Source: Limibacter armeniacum
Lineage (GTDB): Bacteria; Bacteroidota; Bacteroidia; Cytophagales; Flammeovirgaceae
Reading direction: 5' to 3'
DNA: 64,000 nt
Assembly: GCF_036880985.1 (NCBI RefSeq)
Contig: NZ_JBAJNO010000009.1
Coordinates: 1,612,001-1,676,000, forward strand
Shown: in pieces, positions 33,334-41,147 of the stretch
How positions within the stretch are numbered: position 1 is the first letter of the stretch
Layout: each line of letters begins with the position of its first letter
Position numbers and translations under genes: made by a program
Notes under the pieces: generated by a model
Told to the model about the DNA's origin: nothing
The model's input: the letters and a program-made list of their open reading frames with translations, nothing else
Database searches by the model: none

Positions 33334-34392
33334 ATGGATTTTTCATTTGGTGAAATATATAAGCATCGCTACTTTCCAAAGCAAATTCTAACTGGAATAG
33401 AGTTCTACTACACTTTGCTGGATTACTGTGATCCTTTCAAGATAAATGAAGAACAATGTCCTATTTCCAGAAATGATATCCAATCTTCAATACTAAATCT
33501 AAAAAGAATTCCTGAAGACCACCAAGTTCATAATTTAAGTCATAGTCACCCGTTTCTATCCGAACCCCTTGAGTCAATCGAATTCTACCAGAAAAAAATG
33601 GAGGAAAAAGCAGATTTGGGGATGTTGGATATGATGATTTTAACATGGTTAATTAACCTTGTTCATACTTCATCACACATTGTTTACGAAAAATTCCGAC
33701 TGGATTACGAGAGAATAACTGACGAATTGAGTCCTGTTGAGACCCTGAAAAAACTATACGAATATAAGGCAGCATGTCAAAAGAACAAGCAGAACTATAC
33801 GAAAAAAGTTATCGAGGACTGTCTCAACCTAATTTCAATTGAGATTGAAAAAAACAAGTCCTTGACAGAGGTGGATAACTCCAACATCAGTGCAGAGATC
33901 AATAATATAGTTCAATCCTACCTGAATAAATTAAATGAACTACTTGATAAAAATGACCTGTTAGACTCTCTTAAAAATGAGAGATATGAAGAGTTTATAT
34001 TTAAGATTAAACGAGTTCTCTATATACCAAGTTATTATGATATCAGTTCAACTGATAAAGAGAAAGTATTCCATGTGTATCTCTTAGGGGTCCTTCAAGG
34101 GCGCTTAGAAGAGTACCTTGTGAAATCAAACAAAGAGTCAGGAACCGGTCGCTATGATATTTGCCTAAATCCAATGGACAAGCGAAATCCCGGTGTAATA
34201 TTCGAAATAAAGAAGGTGCCTGAAAACTCAAATACCATGTTAATCGAAAAAGAGTTAGATGCCGCAATGTCGCAAATAGACGAACGTGAATATGTGTTTG
34301 AGCTTAAAGAAGATGGCATACATCAGATTCTTTTCATATCATTAGTCTTTAATGGAATAGAGCCTGTTGTTAAATGGCAAATATCGAAATGA
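33334..34392 (+). CDS. Cassette 8: PD-(D/E)XK nuclease-like protein (DUF1703 type)
   Basis: 352 residues. The C-terminal domain carries GTGRYDICLNPMDKRNPGVI then FEIKKVPE, i.e. the D-(x)n-ExK active site of the PDDEXK_9 nuclease-like domain. LGVLQGRLEEYLVKSNKESG precedes it as in AAA-ATPase/DUF1703 proteins. The usual N-terminal AAA ATPase is missing; the first 220 residues are helical and unlike it. A stand-alone nuclease-like domain would fit a defence or addiction role, but that is inference. Confidence 0.72.
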   Translation: MDFSFGEIYKHRYFPKQILTGIEFYYTLLDYCDPFKINEEQCPISRNDIQSSILNLKRIPEDHQVHNLSHSHPFLSEPLESIEFYQKKMEEKADLGMLDMMILTWLINLVHTSSHIVYEKFRLDYERITDELSPVETLKKLYEYKAACQKNKQNYTKKVIEDCLNLISIEIEKNKSLTEVDNSNISAEINNIVQSYLNKLNELLDKNDLLDSLKNERYEEFIFKIKRVLYIPSYYDISSTDKEKVFHVYLLGVLQGRLEEYLVKSNKESGTGRYDICLNPMDKRNPGVIFEIKKVPENSNTMLIEKELDAAMSQIDEREYVFELKEDGIHQILFISLVFNGIEPVVKWQISK

Positions 34393-34508
34393 TGCTAACA
34401 TATACTATCATTCCATAAGCTTTCTGAGCTATTTGCAAAGACTGGTGCTATCCTTTTATAGAAATTTGAAAAGTCCAGCTTACGGATGATAGTTGGTCGT
34501 TATCTATA
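34391..34508 (+). repeat. attC-like site 8
   Basis: Starts GATGCTAAC (complement of core GTTAGCATC), overlapping the cassette-8 stop, and ends GTTATCTATA. Arms ACTATCATTCCATAAGCT / AGCTTACGGATGATAGT. Confidence 0.85.
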
Positions 34509-34515
34509 AGAAAAT

Positions 34516-35239
34516 ATGAAGATCTGTAAACTCTGCGATAAACAAAAACCTTTGATAAAAAAAATCCCATATCATATCTAATTTTATGTACAAGGATATG
34601 AAAGATGAAAAAGGAAGGTTAAATAAGCTAACTTTTGATGGTAGTGGTAAGATTAACCATGCTATTCTTCAATCAGGAGAATTTGAAGGTGGGATATTAT
34701 GTGAGGAGTGCGATAATAATATTTTAGGAGGTGAAGAAAGATACGTTGCAAAAATCTTATACGGGAAAAATTTTGAAAACCCTCCTATTCGTGAATCATA
34801 TAATTTTAATGGCTCAAGAGAATTATTAAAGTTCTCAAATTTTGATTATAAACGGTTCAAATTATTCATATTATGGAGGTCTAGTATTTCTTCAAGGCCA
34901 ATGTTTAACTACCTATCACTAGGTGAAACACTTGAAGATGAAATTAAGAAGGTGATTAATGATGGAGATGCTAGAGAAGATACGAAATTTCCAATAATAT
35001 TGTCAACTTGGAGATATTCATCAAAAGAGGAAAGAGGAATTGTCTCCTCACCAATCAGTATAGAGATTTCAGGAGGTATTTCATATTTGTATATAATTAA
35101 TGGTCTAGCATATTGGGTTTTTTCTTCGGAAGAAATTATTCCAAAAGAATTAAAGGAATTAAGGTTGAAATCAGATGGGACAGTAATATTATATGACTTA
35201 CCTGAAATACTTAAAAAATATATAGATAACAAGGCCTAA
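34516..35239 (+). pseudogene. Cassette 9: Cys-cluster protein gene with a one-base frameshift in an A8 run
   Basis: ATG 34516 opens MKICKLCDKQKPLIKK, then stops after 21 codons. Removing one A from the A8 run near 34558 gives ...IKKSHIISNFMYKDMKDEKG, which continues in frame to 35239. 'CxxC...SHIIxxFMYKD' is a known N-terminal pattern of small zinc-binding HNH-like or phage-exclusion-type proteins, and CEECDN at about residue 60 supplies a second Cys pair. The gene thus looks intact except for this homopolymer. Homopolymer slippage, a read error or phase variation are all possible. Confidence 0.7.
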
Positions 35240-35387
35240 AAAAGCATAGCGTTATTAGTGAAATTGGTGGGTTGTTGTGTGAAAGAAATCCCACTACAAA
35301 ATGAAAAAAAATTTAAAAGTCTTGTAGCTATTTAGTAGACGGAACATAAGTTCTTTTCAATGCTTTTTAGTCGAGTCGTTGTGGTGC
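35221..35387 (+). repeat. attC-like site 9
   Basis: Starts TATAGATAAC (exact complement of core GTTATCTATA), inside the gene end, and ends GTTGTGGTGC. Arms GGCCTAAAAAAGCATAG / CAATGCTTTTTAGTCGAG. 167 bp. Confidence 0.85.
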
Positions 35388-35404
35388 ATTAAAAAGAACA
35401 AGAA

Positions 35405-36214
35405 ATGAGTAATCTATCAGATATAGGTTTTGACATACAAAGTGAAGAAGACTTTTATTCTTTACTTGAGAGAGCATATGAAAAGTCGACTCCTTTAAAT
35501 ACGACAAAGGGTACTTACTTTCAATTTTCCGATAAATCTGGAGCTGAATTGTGGATTCAAATGAGTAAAAAGAATGAATTACTAGGAGCAAATCCGCATT
35601 TCAAAGGAAAAAGTAAGAGAAAGATTTCAATAACAGCCAGTATTGATAGATCTGAAAGTGTTTTAGATGGTGCATTTCATTCTTGGGCAGACCCGTTGGA
35701 TAATGAAAATCCTGAAAGTGGAGCCTACCCGTTTGTTTTTGATGTTCCAAATCACAAGAAATATGTAGGAATTGAAACACCTCAAATAATCGAGATTCAG
35801 CTTTCGGCATTTGCTCAGGAATTTGATTATTATGATTCTGAAGAAGCTTTCGCCAATGGACAGGAAGGCGAACCTAAATGGGCTTCACAATCATTTGTAC
35901 CAAGTGGATTATTTAATCCAGGAGAAAGAGATGACCCAAATCCACCAGAAGCTTTAGGACTATTTGCTGGTATAATCAAACAAACCGAAAAAAGAAAAAA
36001 TGAATTTACAGGTCAGGAGTTCTATTGGATGCTTGTTGACACCCTTGGTGGTGAAATTGATGTACTAGCAGACCTTCGATTTTTTGAAAATTCTACACCT
36101 AGAGTCGGTGGAGTTGTGCACGGTCAATTTTGGCTTTCGGGTAAATTGTTAAGTGAACCAAAAATTGGAGATAAACCAAAAGCAGGATTTTTGAAACGAC
36201 TGTTTGGAAACTAA
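35405..36214 (+). CDS. Cassette 10: hypothetical protein
   Basis: 269 residues, soluble and acidic. The first half is beta-rich (GAELWIQMSKKNELLGANPH, RKISITASIDRSESVLDGAF) and the second half contains GLFAGIIKQTEKRKNEFTGQ and WMLVDTLGGEIDVLADLRFF, which looks like an OB-like barrel. No signal peptide, no catalytic motif, family not recognised. The C-terminus is basic (KPKAGFLKRLFGN). Confidence 0.68.
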   Translation: MSNLSDIGFDIQSEEDFYSLLERAYEKSTPLNTTKGTYFQFSDKSGAELWIQMSKKNELLGANPHFKGKSKRKISITASIDRSESVLDGAFHSWADPLDNENPESGAYPFVFDVPNHKKYVGIETPQIIEIQLSAFAQEFDYYDSEEAFANGQEGEPKWASQSFVPSGLFNPGERDDPNPPEALGLFAGIIKQTEKRKNEFTGQEFYWMLVDTLGGEIDVLADLRFFENSTPRVGGVVHGQFWLSGKLLSEPKIGDKPKAGFLKRLFGN

Positions 36215-36220
36215 AATTAC

Positions 36221-36419
36221 GACACCACAACACGGTATATAGCAAATAGGGCGTTCATTGGGTTAGGAAAGTCCTATGGTTATTTGAAACACCGCCAAAT
36301 CGTTGATTTGGCTTTTAAGAATGAATAAATTAAAAACAAAATAAACGATTTGGCTCGAAGTAACTCGAAAGTTCAGTGCTTTCTACTGCCCTACTTGCCA
36401 TATACAAATCGTTATCCAC
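36221..36419 (+). repeat. attC-like site 10
   Basis: Starts GACACCACAAC (9 bases complementary to core GTTGTGGTG) and ends GTTATCCAC. Arms GGTATATAGCAAATAGG / CCTACTTGCCATATAC. 199 bp, the longest. Confidence 0.82.
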
Positions 36420-36428
36420 AATTATACA

Positions 36429-37076
36429 ATGAGACAGATAATACTTCTATTGGTTATTTTGACTATTAGTTGCAGCCAACAAACCGCGAAGGAAGACAAG
36501 GTGCAGAATGATTCTATTGCAAAACCAGATCTCGTGACTGAACCAATTCAGGTGGAACAAACTAAAAAGATACAAGCTGACTATAGCACTATAGTTAACA
36601 ACTTCCCCGAAATCAATTCTCTTGATATTGATTCAGAGCAACTACAGAAATCTAGATATACGAAGTACCACTCTGAACGTGGCCTGAATAATTACTATTT
36701 CGAACTTTCTGAGCTAACAACTGCTGACAAAAAAATCATCGACATTGAAGACAAGGAAAACTCAAGATTGTTTTATTTCGGAAGAACGGCAATTGGCGAC
36801 TCTAATATAGTGTTGATTTTGAAAAACGACACAACTAGTGAAGGAATCAAAGACACATACTATGCACAGGTGCTAAACTCAAGCAATGAGGTTGAGAAAA
36901 CATTTGAACTTGCCAAGATTGATGCGCCTGAAATCGAAGAATCAACAGAAACAACTTCCAAGCAAATTGATGGAAAGGTTCTACGGACAACAATTTACGA
37001 ACTATATGAAACTCCAGTTGACGAAGAACCTTTGAAGCGAACTGAAAGGCAGGACACCATATCATTGAAGAAATAA
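36429..37076 (+). CDS. Cassette 11: hypothetical lipoprotein
   Basis: 215 residues with a lipoprotein signal peptide: MRQIILLLVILTISCSQQ, lipobox LTIS-C at residue 15. The mature part is acidic and mostly beta (FEKNNYYFEL-like strands, RLFYFGRTAIGDSNIVLILK, TYYAQVLNSSNEVEKTF). It would be anchored in the inner or outer membrane, facing the periplasm. Function unknown; one gene between sites 10 and 11. Confidence 0.72.
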   Translation: MRQIILLLVILTISCSQQTAKEDKVQNDSIAKPDLVTEPIQVEQTKKIQADYSTIVNNFPEINSLDIDSEQLQKSRYTKYHSERGLNNYYFELSELTTADKKIIDIEDKENSRLFYFGRTAIGDSNIVLILKNDTTSEGIKDTYYAQVLNSSNEVEKTFELAKIDAPEIEESTETTSKQIDGKVLRTTIYELYETPVDEEPLKRTERQDTISLKK

Positions 37077-37078
37077 AA

Positions 37079-37251
37079 GTGGATAACAAATGCTATGAAT
37101 GAATGAGGTTTCATCGGTCAGGAAATTTTCGTGAGGATTGGAAAGTCGGGGACGCCCAGTCTACCACAATTTTTAATCAAGGCGTGGCTATTTGTGAGAC
37201 GAGAGGTTAGTGCTTTTTAATCCTCACTCATCATAGCTGATCGTTATAGGC
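37079..37251 (+). repeat. attC-like site 11
   Basis: Starts GTGGATAAC (complement of core GTTATCCAC) and ends GTTATAGGC. Arms GCTATGAATGAATGAGG / CCTCACTCATCATAGC. 173 bp. Confidence 0.88.
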
Positions 37252-37261
37252 AAGCAGAAGA

Positions 37262-37732
37262 ATGGAAAAGTTTTCAAATAATAGAGAGAATTATTGGAAT
37301 CAGATTAAAAAGGAGTTATCGGATGTAAATGATTCCGGAGATTTTCGATTTCAATATCTCGAAATTGGACAACTCTTGTCTCACGGGTTTTCGGTTACTC
37401 TAACTGAAAAGAATCCTCGAGAGCTGGTTCTGAAAACTTGGAATGCTGAATATGACAACCAAAGATTTGATAAAGGGATTTTTAATCTTGATAGGTTGGC
37501 AATAACTGACAGAAAAGTTGAATTGAATTCACAAGAGTCAAAAACGATTAATAAATTATTAGATTCTAAACTTGAACTGACCAATTGGGGAGGAATAGTT
37601 CTCGATGGATTATTCTGCCAGTTTGAAACTAATGACAGAAAATTGGATTGGAATACTAATGAAGAAATTAATGACGACTTGATTGAGTTAGTCGAATTAT
37701 TAAGAAATAAAGCAATCCATAACACTGTGTAA
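37262..37732 (+). CDS. Cassette 12: hypothetical protein
   Basis: 156 residues, soluble, starting 10 bp after the core GTTATAGGC. Mixed helices and strands (FRFQYLEIGQLLSHGFSVTL, LNLDRLAITDRKVELN-like region). No family recognised. Its end overlaps the last attC-like site. It is the last cassette before the array-end segment. Confidence 0.68.
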   Translation: MEKFSNNRENYWNQIKKELSDVNDSGDFRFQYLEIGQLLSHGFSVTLTEKNPRELVLKTWNAEYDNQRFDKGIFNLDRLAITDRKVELNSQESKTINKLLDSKLELTNWGGIVLDGLFCQFETNDRKLDWNTNEEINDDLIELVELLRNKAIHNTV

Positions 37733-37761
37733 AAATTCATTTTACACTAAACGTTATAAGC
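37715..37761 (+). repeat. attC-like site 12 (last)
   Basis: Starts ATCCATAAC (imperfect complement of GTTATAGGC) and ends GTTATAAGC. Compact hairpin AGTGTAAAA-type arms: TGTGTAAAA / TTTTACACT. 47 bp. Confidence 0.72.
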
Positions 37762-37845
37762 CATTCGGAAAGTCCTGCATTTTGGTGGAGAGGTGGCAAG
37801 CATGGAGGTAAGGAAGTTATTTAAAGGCAATAATAAAGCTTAGCT
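37762..37845 (+). repeat. Array-end segment, second copy
   Basis: CATTCGGAAAGTCCTG...GTAAGGAAGTTATTTAAAGG matches the segment at 25740-25816. It is found after the last cassette in both arrays and so is part of the platform, not of a cassette. Confidence 0.75.
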
Positions 37846-37873
37846 AAGCCAGACCTAATAGGTTTGGCTTTTT
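37846..37873 (+). terminator. Terminator closing the cassette array
   Basis: AAGCCAGACC-TAATA-GGTTTGGCTT followed by T. Third copy of the platform terminator. Confidence 0.85.
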
Positions 37874-38070
37874 GTTTTGATGGGTTATTGTCAAAAGAGA
37901 GGCAGAGGGCAAGATGCCTTCTGCTTCTACTTTTATTTCAGTTGCACTGGCAGCTGGAGGAAGTAACCCACTGTCCTTGGCTGCCTTGATACTGGCTGAG
38001 AGAAAACCCACTGTTCACTAAATCCAAATGGAGTCCTTTGGTGTTGGGATGCCATTTGGAATACCAACTC
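37874..38070. other. Short intergenic stretch between array and replication genes
   Basis: Convergent end region between the array terminator and the minus-strand DnaC-like gene. Nothing further recognised. Confidence 0.4.
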
Positions 38071-38739
38071 CTATGGGGAGCGGCGGTAGGAGGTGGTTCT
38101 GTTGAGGTGGATGATATTGACCATCTCGTGGAGGCGGTCCACCATGCGGATATCGTAGCGCTGTTCCATCTCTGTGATGGTGAGGTTTGTGGTGAAGTGG
38201 CTAGCGACCTGATGCTGTGTGAAGAGCCTGTGGCGGATATAGAGGATCTCGTCCATGGCGTTGATGTCGTTGCCGTAACGCTTGACTTTGTGTTCGATGC
38301 CGAGGTCGTCAAAGATCATGGGTTGTTTCTTGCGGTAGCCTTCCAGGTACTGGTCTGAGGCGCGTGCCTCGTTCATGATGTCGTGGCAGTAGTAGAGCTG
38401 TCCTGAGAGTTTCCTGAACTTGCGTCGGAAATGGCTGATGGCGGCTGTCTTGCCAATGCCCGGTGCGCCAGAGAGCAGCAGTCCCTTGTGGGGCTGGATG
38501 TCGTACTGCTTGCAGAGGGAGATGCTGCCGACACAGTAAGCGGTCAGGATGGTGTAGAGTTCCCTTGTCCAGTCGTCAATGGTGCCGTATCGTGAGCGAG
38601 CTTCCTCGATCATAATGCTGAAATACTGGTTGGCGAAGTCACGGGCTACCTGTTCGCTAGCATACGCTGATGTAGTTGCCGATGACTTTTCCTGTGAATG
38701 GGTTGATGTTGGTATTGAATTTTTTGGGTACTTCTCCAT
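38071..38739 (-). CDS. DnaC/IstB-like AAA+ ATPase
   Basis: 222 residues from ATG 38739 (MEKYPKNSIPTSTHSQ); longer readings are unsupported. GLLLSGAPGIGKTAAISHF is the Walker A, KKQPMIFDDLGIEHK the Walker B, and the sensor region ASHFTTNLTITEMEQRYDIR with RMVDRL is typical of DnaC-type helicase loaders. It overlaps the end of the upstream DNA-binding protein gene by 83 bp, so the two are translated from one message. Likely role is loading the host replicative helicase at the element's origin. Confidence 0.85.
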   Translation of the reverse strand: MEKYPKNSIPTSTHSQEKSSATTSAYASEQVARDFANQYFSIMIEEARSRYGTIDDWTRELYTILTAYCVGSISLCKQYDIQPHKGLLLSGAPGIGKTAAISHFRRKFRKLSGQLYYCHDIMNEARASDQYLEGYRKKQPMIFDDLGIEHKVKRYGNDINAMDEILYIRHRLFTQHQVASHFTTNLTITEMEQRYDIRMVDRLHEMVNIIHLNRTTSYRRSP

Positions 38740-39646
38740 GTCTTGCTTGTCTGTTTGCTTGTTGATGGTCTTCGAGGTTAAGCTGTATGAGCTGCTGTAT
38801 ATTGGCGGCGATCTGCACCAGGCGGGTCTGCCGTGAGAGGAAGGCATCTTTCTGTTTGATGGTGTTCCACTCGGTGAGGACCTTTTGCCAGAGGGTCAGT
38901 TTCTTTTCTGCGATCAGCTGCCTTGATGCCTTTGGGTAGTGGTGCCAGGCGACGGCTTCCAGGTAGCTTTCGATGCTGCGGAGTGCCTTGCGGTCTGCTG
39001 CAGGTGAGGCATGGCGGTTGGGTGGTATGCCCAGTTGCTTGTGGCAGAAGCTGTCGTAAGCCTGGAGGTATGGGTTGCTTTTTTCTTTTGGCGGCACTTT
39101 TCTTTTTTCCTGCGGTGTGGGTTTCTCTTCTTCCCTTTCCTTGGTCTGTATCGATTTATTGAAATCAATCTGTTTTTGTGGTGAGGTCGGTGCGAAAGCA
39201 CCCTTGCTTAAGTCAGTATTTGCTTTAGGTAAGTCTTTGCTAACGTCAGTATTTACTATAGGTGCAGGTAAACCGATATTCGGGTTTTCTGAATGTCGGC
39301 TGAGCTGAGTATCGGTTTTGCTGACGGTTGGTTTCTGAAGCATAGCACGCTGTGGTTTCTCGTGGATGATCCACTCCTTTCCGGTGACCCTGCCGCTTCG
39401 GGTGCGGAGGGTACGCATCTCGGCATAACCAAACTGCTGCAATTCCTTGAGTCCGGAGCGGATGGCGGTGGTGCCGTCTGGGGATTGCTTTTCAAGGTCC
39501 TTGAGGTTGATGCGCCAGTGGTCGGGCTTGGTCATGATGTAGATCATAATGCCCTTTGCCTTGTAGGACAGGCGTCGGTCTGTGGCAAAGGAGTTGTCTA
39601 CGGTGGTGAAGCCGTGGGTACGGTTGGGAAGTCTTACGATGGACAT
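38657..39646 (-). CDS. Helix-turn-helix replication-type protein
   Basis: 329 residues from ATG 39646 (MSIVRLPNRTHGFTTVDNSF). The first ~90 residues, ATDRRLSYKAKGIMIYIMTK, PDHWRINLKDLEKQSPDGTT, AIRSGLKELQQFGYAEMRTL, are the winged-helix 'helix-turn-helix domain' found in plasmid and phage replication initiators (RepA_N/DnaD-like). The middle is a low-complexity basic linker and the last 120 residues resemble a DnaD-like helicase-loader interaction domain. With the DnaC-like ATPase it forms the element's replication module. Confidence 0.78.
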   Translation of the reverse strand: MSIVRLPNRTHGFTTVDNSFATDRRLSYKAKGIMIYIMTKPDHWRINLKDLEKQSPDGTTAIRSGLKELQQFGYAEMRTLRTRSGRVTGKEWIIHEKPQRAMLQKPTVSKTDTQLSRHSENPNIGLPAPIVNTDVSKDLPKANTDLSKGAFAPTSPQKQIDFNKSIQTKEREEEKPTPQEKRKVPPKEKSNPYLQAYDSFCHKQLGIPPNRHASPAADRKALRSIESYLEAVAWHHYPKASRQLIAEKKLTLWQKVLTEWNTIKQKDAFLSRQTRLVQIAANIQQLIQLNLEDHQQANRQARHGEVPKKFNTNINPFTGKVIGNYISVC

Positions 39647-39710
39647 GGGATATTGGGTTTGGAATGGGCAATGGCAGGCAGGTATTGTTACCTGCCTGCT
39701 GTAGACAAAA

Positions 39711-40019
39711 TCAGAATAGGCTTTCAGTAGATTCAGGTGGATACAGGATCGTCCACTCATGGGAAGTGGTCGTCTTGCTGTGCTTAAGCTGGTGTGTGGC
39801 CAAGCCATGCCTGACCAGTTCCTCAAAGCCCTCGACTGGGTAGATGTCTGGGTTCAGGGAAATGCTGGGTAAATAACGGATGCGCCAATGGGGAAGCCTT
39901 TTGGCTACATAGGCATAGATAAGTCTGGCCTTTTGGGAAACGTTGTCGGATGCTAGTAACTGTTTTACCTTCCTGGTTTTAAGTTTTGGGCTGACGCCTT
40001 TGGCAATTAGGTGTACCAT
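39711..40019 (-). CDS. Small DNA-binding-type protein of the replication module
   Basis: 102 residues, basic. SQKARLIYAYVAKRLPHWRI and EELVRHGLATHQLKH look like the same winged-helix type as the N-terminus of the next gene downstream, so it may be a regulator or a small initiator relative. It starts at 40019 and lies between the excisionase-like gene and the replication protein, all on the minus strand. No firm family. Confidence 0.55.
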   Translation of the reverse strand: MVHLIAKGVSPKLKTRKVKQLLASDNVSQKARLIYAYVAKRLPHWRIRYLPSISLNPDIYPVEGFEELVRHGLATHQLKHSKTTTSHEWTILYPPESTESLF

Positions 40020-40065
40020 AAAAGTGATTAGGTTTTAAAACATGAAAAAATATTGGAGTGGCCCA

Positions 40066-40320
40066 TCAAAGCTCGCTCCTGCGAATAAAGATCTTCTTTC
40101 CTCTTTTCTTGGAAGGAATCTTCCCTTGCTTCAGCAAACTGTAGACGGTTGGCAGGCTGATGTTGAGGATCCTTGCGGCTTCTGCCGGGGTAATAATGTC
40201 ATCGCTGTTGATGCTCCACCCCTCACTTTGCTGATATAGCTCGATGGCTTTCCGGGCAGAGGACTCTACCAGTTCGTTAAGTTCACTCTCCGATAGGGTT
40301 ATATAGGTTATCGTTCTCAT
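40066..40320 (-). CDS. Excisionase-family DNA-binding protein
   Basis: 84 residues. DDIITPAEAARILNISLPTV then YSLLKQGKIPSKKRGKKIFI is the HTH_17/MerR-like excisionase fold complete with the wing. Proteins of this type direct excision (Xis) or regulate element genes. It is the first gene of the minus-strand replication run and divergent from the XRE-like gene. Confidence 0.85.
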   Translation of the reverse strand: MRTITYITLSESELNELVESSARKAIELYQQSEGWSINSDDIITPAEAARILNISLPTVYSLLKQGKIPSKKRGKKIFIRRSEL

Positions 40321-40432
40321 GATAAAGTTAGTTAATAATATTAAGCGTTATAAATATATATTTGAGATATATAAAATCAAACAAATTTAATTATAACTTG
40401 TATATGGTAAATTAACTACACATTTTAAATGT

Positions 40433-40894
40433 ATGGAGGTGAATACAACAACAGAATTCCGGAAACTGGTGGAAACAGCCCTTGAGCGGGCAGGCATGCG
40501 TAAGTCTGCACTGGCCCGAGGCATGGGCATTACGCCGCAGAACCTCAATATCATGCTCAACAACGGCAACCCAAGGCTGGAGACGATGCTGATGATCTGG
40601 CGTGTGCTGGCTTCTGAAGGGGTGGAATTCAATGAGGTGGTGCCCAGTGATCGGCTGGATGACCCACTGGTGGTCTTTATCATGTCGTATGAGTTTGAGC
40701 AGGGGATTTCCGGGACACCGGAAGATGGGGAGCGTCGCAAGAGTCGCAGGGAACTCGAGGAGGAGCTTTCGGAGTGCAGGGAAAAGATGGCTAAAGATGG
40801 GGAGGAATTGCAGGACCTGAGGGCGCTGGTGGCTGAGCAGCAACTGGAGATTTACCGACTGAAGAGACAGCTGGAGGCAAGGTCAGGACTATGA
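40433..40894 (+). CDS. XRE-like regulator with C-terminal coiled coil
   Basis: 153 residues. The N-terminal helix-turn-helix is AGMRKSALARGMGITPQNLN then IMLNNGNPRLETMLMIWRVL. The C-terminal third is a long heptad helix (RRELEEELSECREKMAKDGE), suggesting dimerisation. It is divergent from the excisionase-like gene and is the last gene before the right end of the element. A role as the element's master repressor is inference from position. Confidence 0.8.
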   Translation: MEVNTTTEFRKLVETALERAGMRKSALARGMGITPQNLNIMLNNGNPRLETMLMIWRVLASEGVEFNEVVPSDRLDDPLVVFIMSYEFEQGISGTPEDGERRKSRRELEEELSECREKMAKDGEELQDLRALVAEQQLEIYRLKRQLEARSGL

Positions 40895-40898
40895 AAAG

Positions 40899-40918
40899 TG
40901 TGCAACAAACTGTGCAAC
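40899..40918 (+). repeat. TGTGCAAC direct repeat pair, right end
   Basis: TGTGCAAC at 40899-40906 and 40911-40918 (12-bp period), mirroring the pair at 507-525 next to attL, in the same strand orientation. Confidence 0.55.
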
Positions 40919-40928
40919 AATAAAAATA

Positions 40929-40961
40929 AAAACCCTATAAATTGTTGATTTACAGAGTTTT
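40929..40961. terminator. Imperfect hairpin next to attR
   Basis: AAAACCCTATAAAT / ATTTACAGAGTTTT, with two mismatches and a 5-nt loop. It may terminate the XRE-like gene, the tRNA transcript, or both. Confidence 0.5.
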
Positions 40962-40972
40962 AAATTTGACGA

Positions 40973-40996
40973 AAGTGGCCTCACCAAGAATCGAAC
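40973..40996 (-). other. attR: element boundary within tRNA-Arg 3' end
   Basis: Right copy of the 24-bp direct repeat (see 375-398). It overlaps the last 21 bases of the intact tRNA, which was rebuilt by the element on integration. Confidence 0.85.
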
Positions 40997-41047
40997 TTGG
41001 ATCTAGAGTTTAGGAAACTCCTATTCTATCCATTGAACTACGAGGCC
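40976..41047 (-). tRNA. tRNA-Arg (anticodon CCU)
   Basis: 72 nt on the minus strand with a complete cloverleaf. Acceptor GGCCTCG with TGAGGCC (last pair G-U), discriminator A, anticodon arm GGAGT-TTCCTAA-ACTCT giving anticodon CCU, and T-arm CCAAG-TTCGATT-CTTGG. CCA is not encoded. It reads AGG. The 3' end is the element's integration site. Confidence 0.95.
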
Positions 41048-41147
41048 TAAATGAGTTAGCTACTGTCCCATTTAGTATATTCAAATATACATTCCCCCAA
41101 TTGTTAATGCAAATACTACCTAACGGATATAAATATCCACTTTTCTA

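Noticed and set aside
27647-37873. CRISPR array
   Set aside because: Repeats are long, imperfect, spaced by whole genes and differ from each other; no cas genes.
1-41047. Prophage
   Set aside because: There is an integrase, a nuclease and replication genes but no capsid, terminase, portal, tail or lysis gene.
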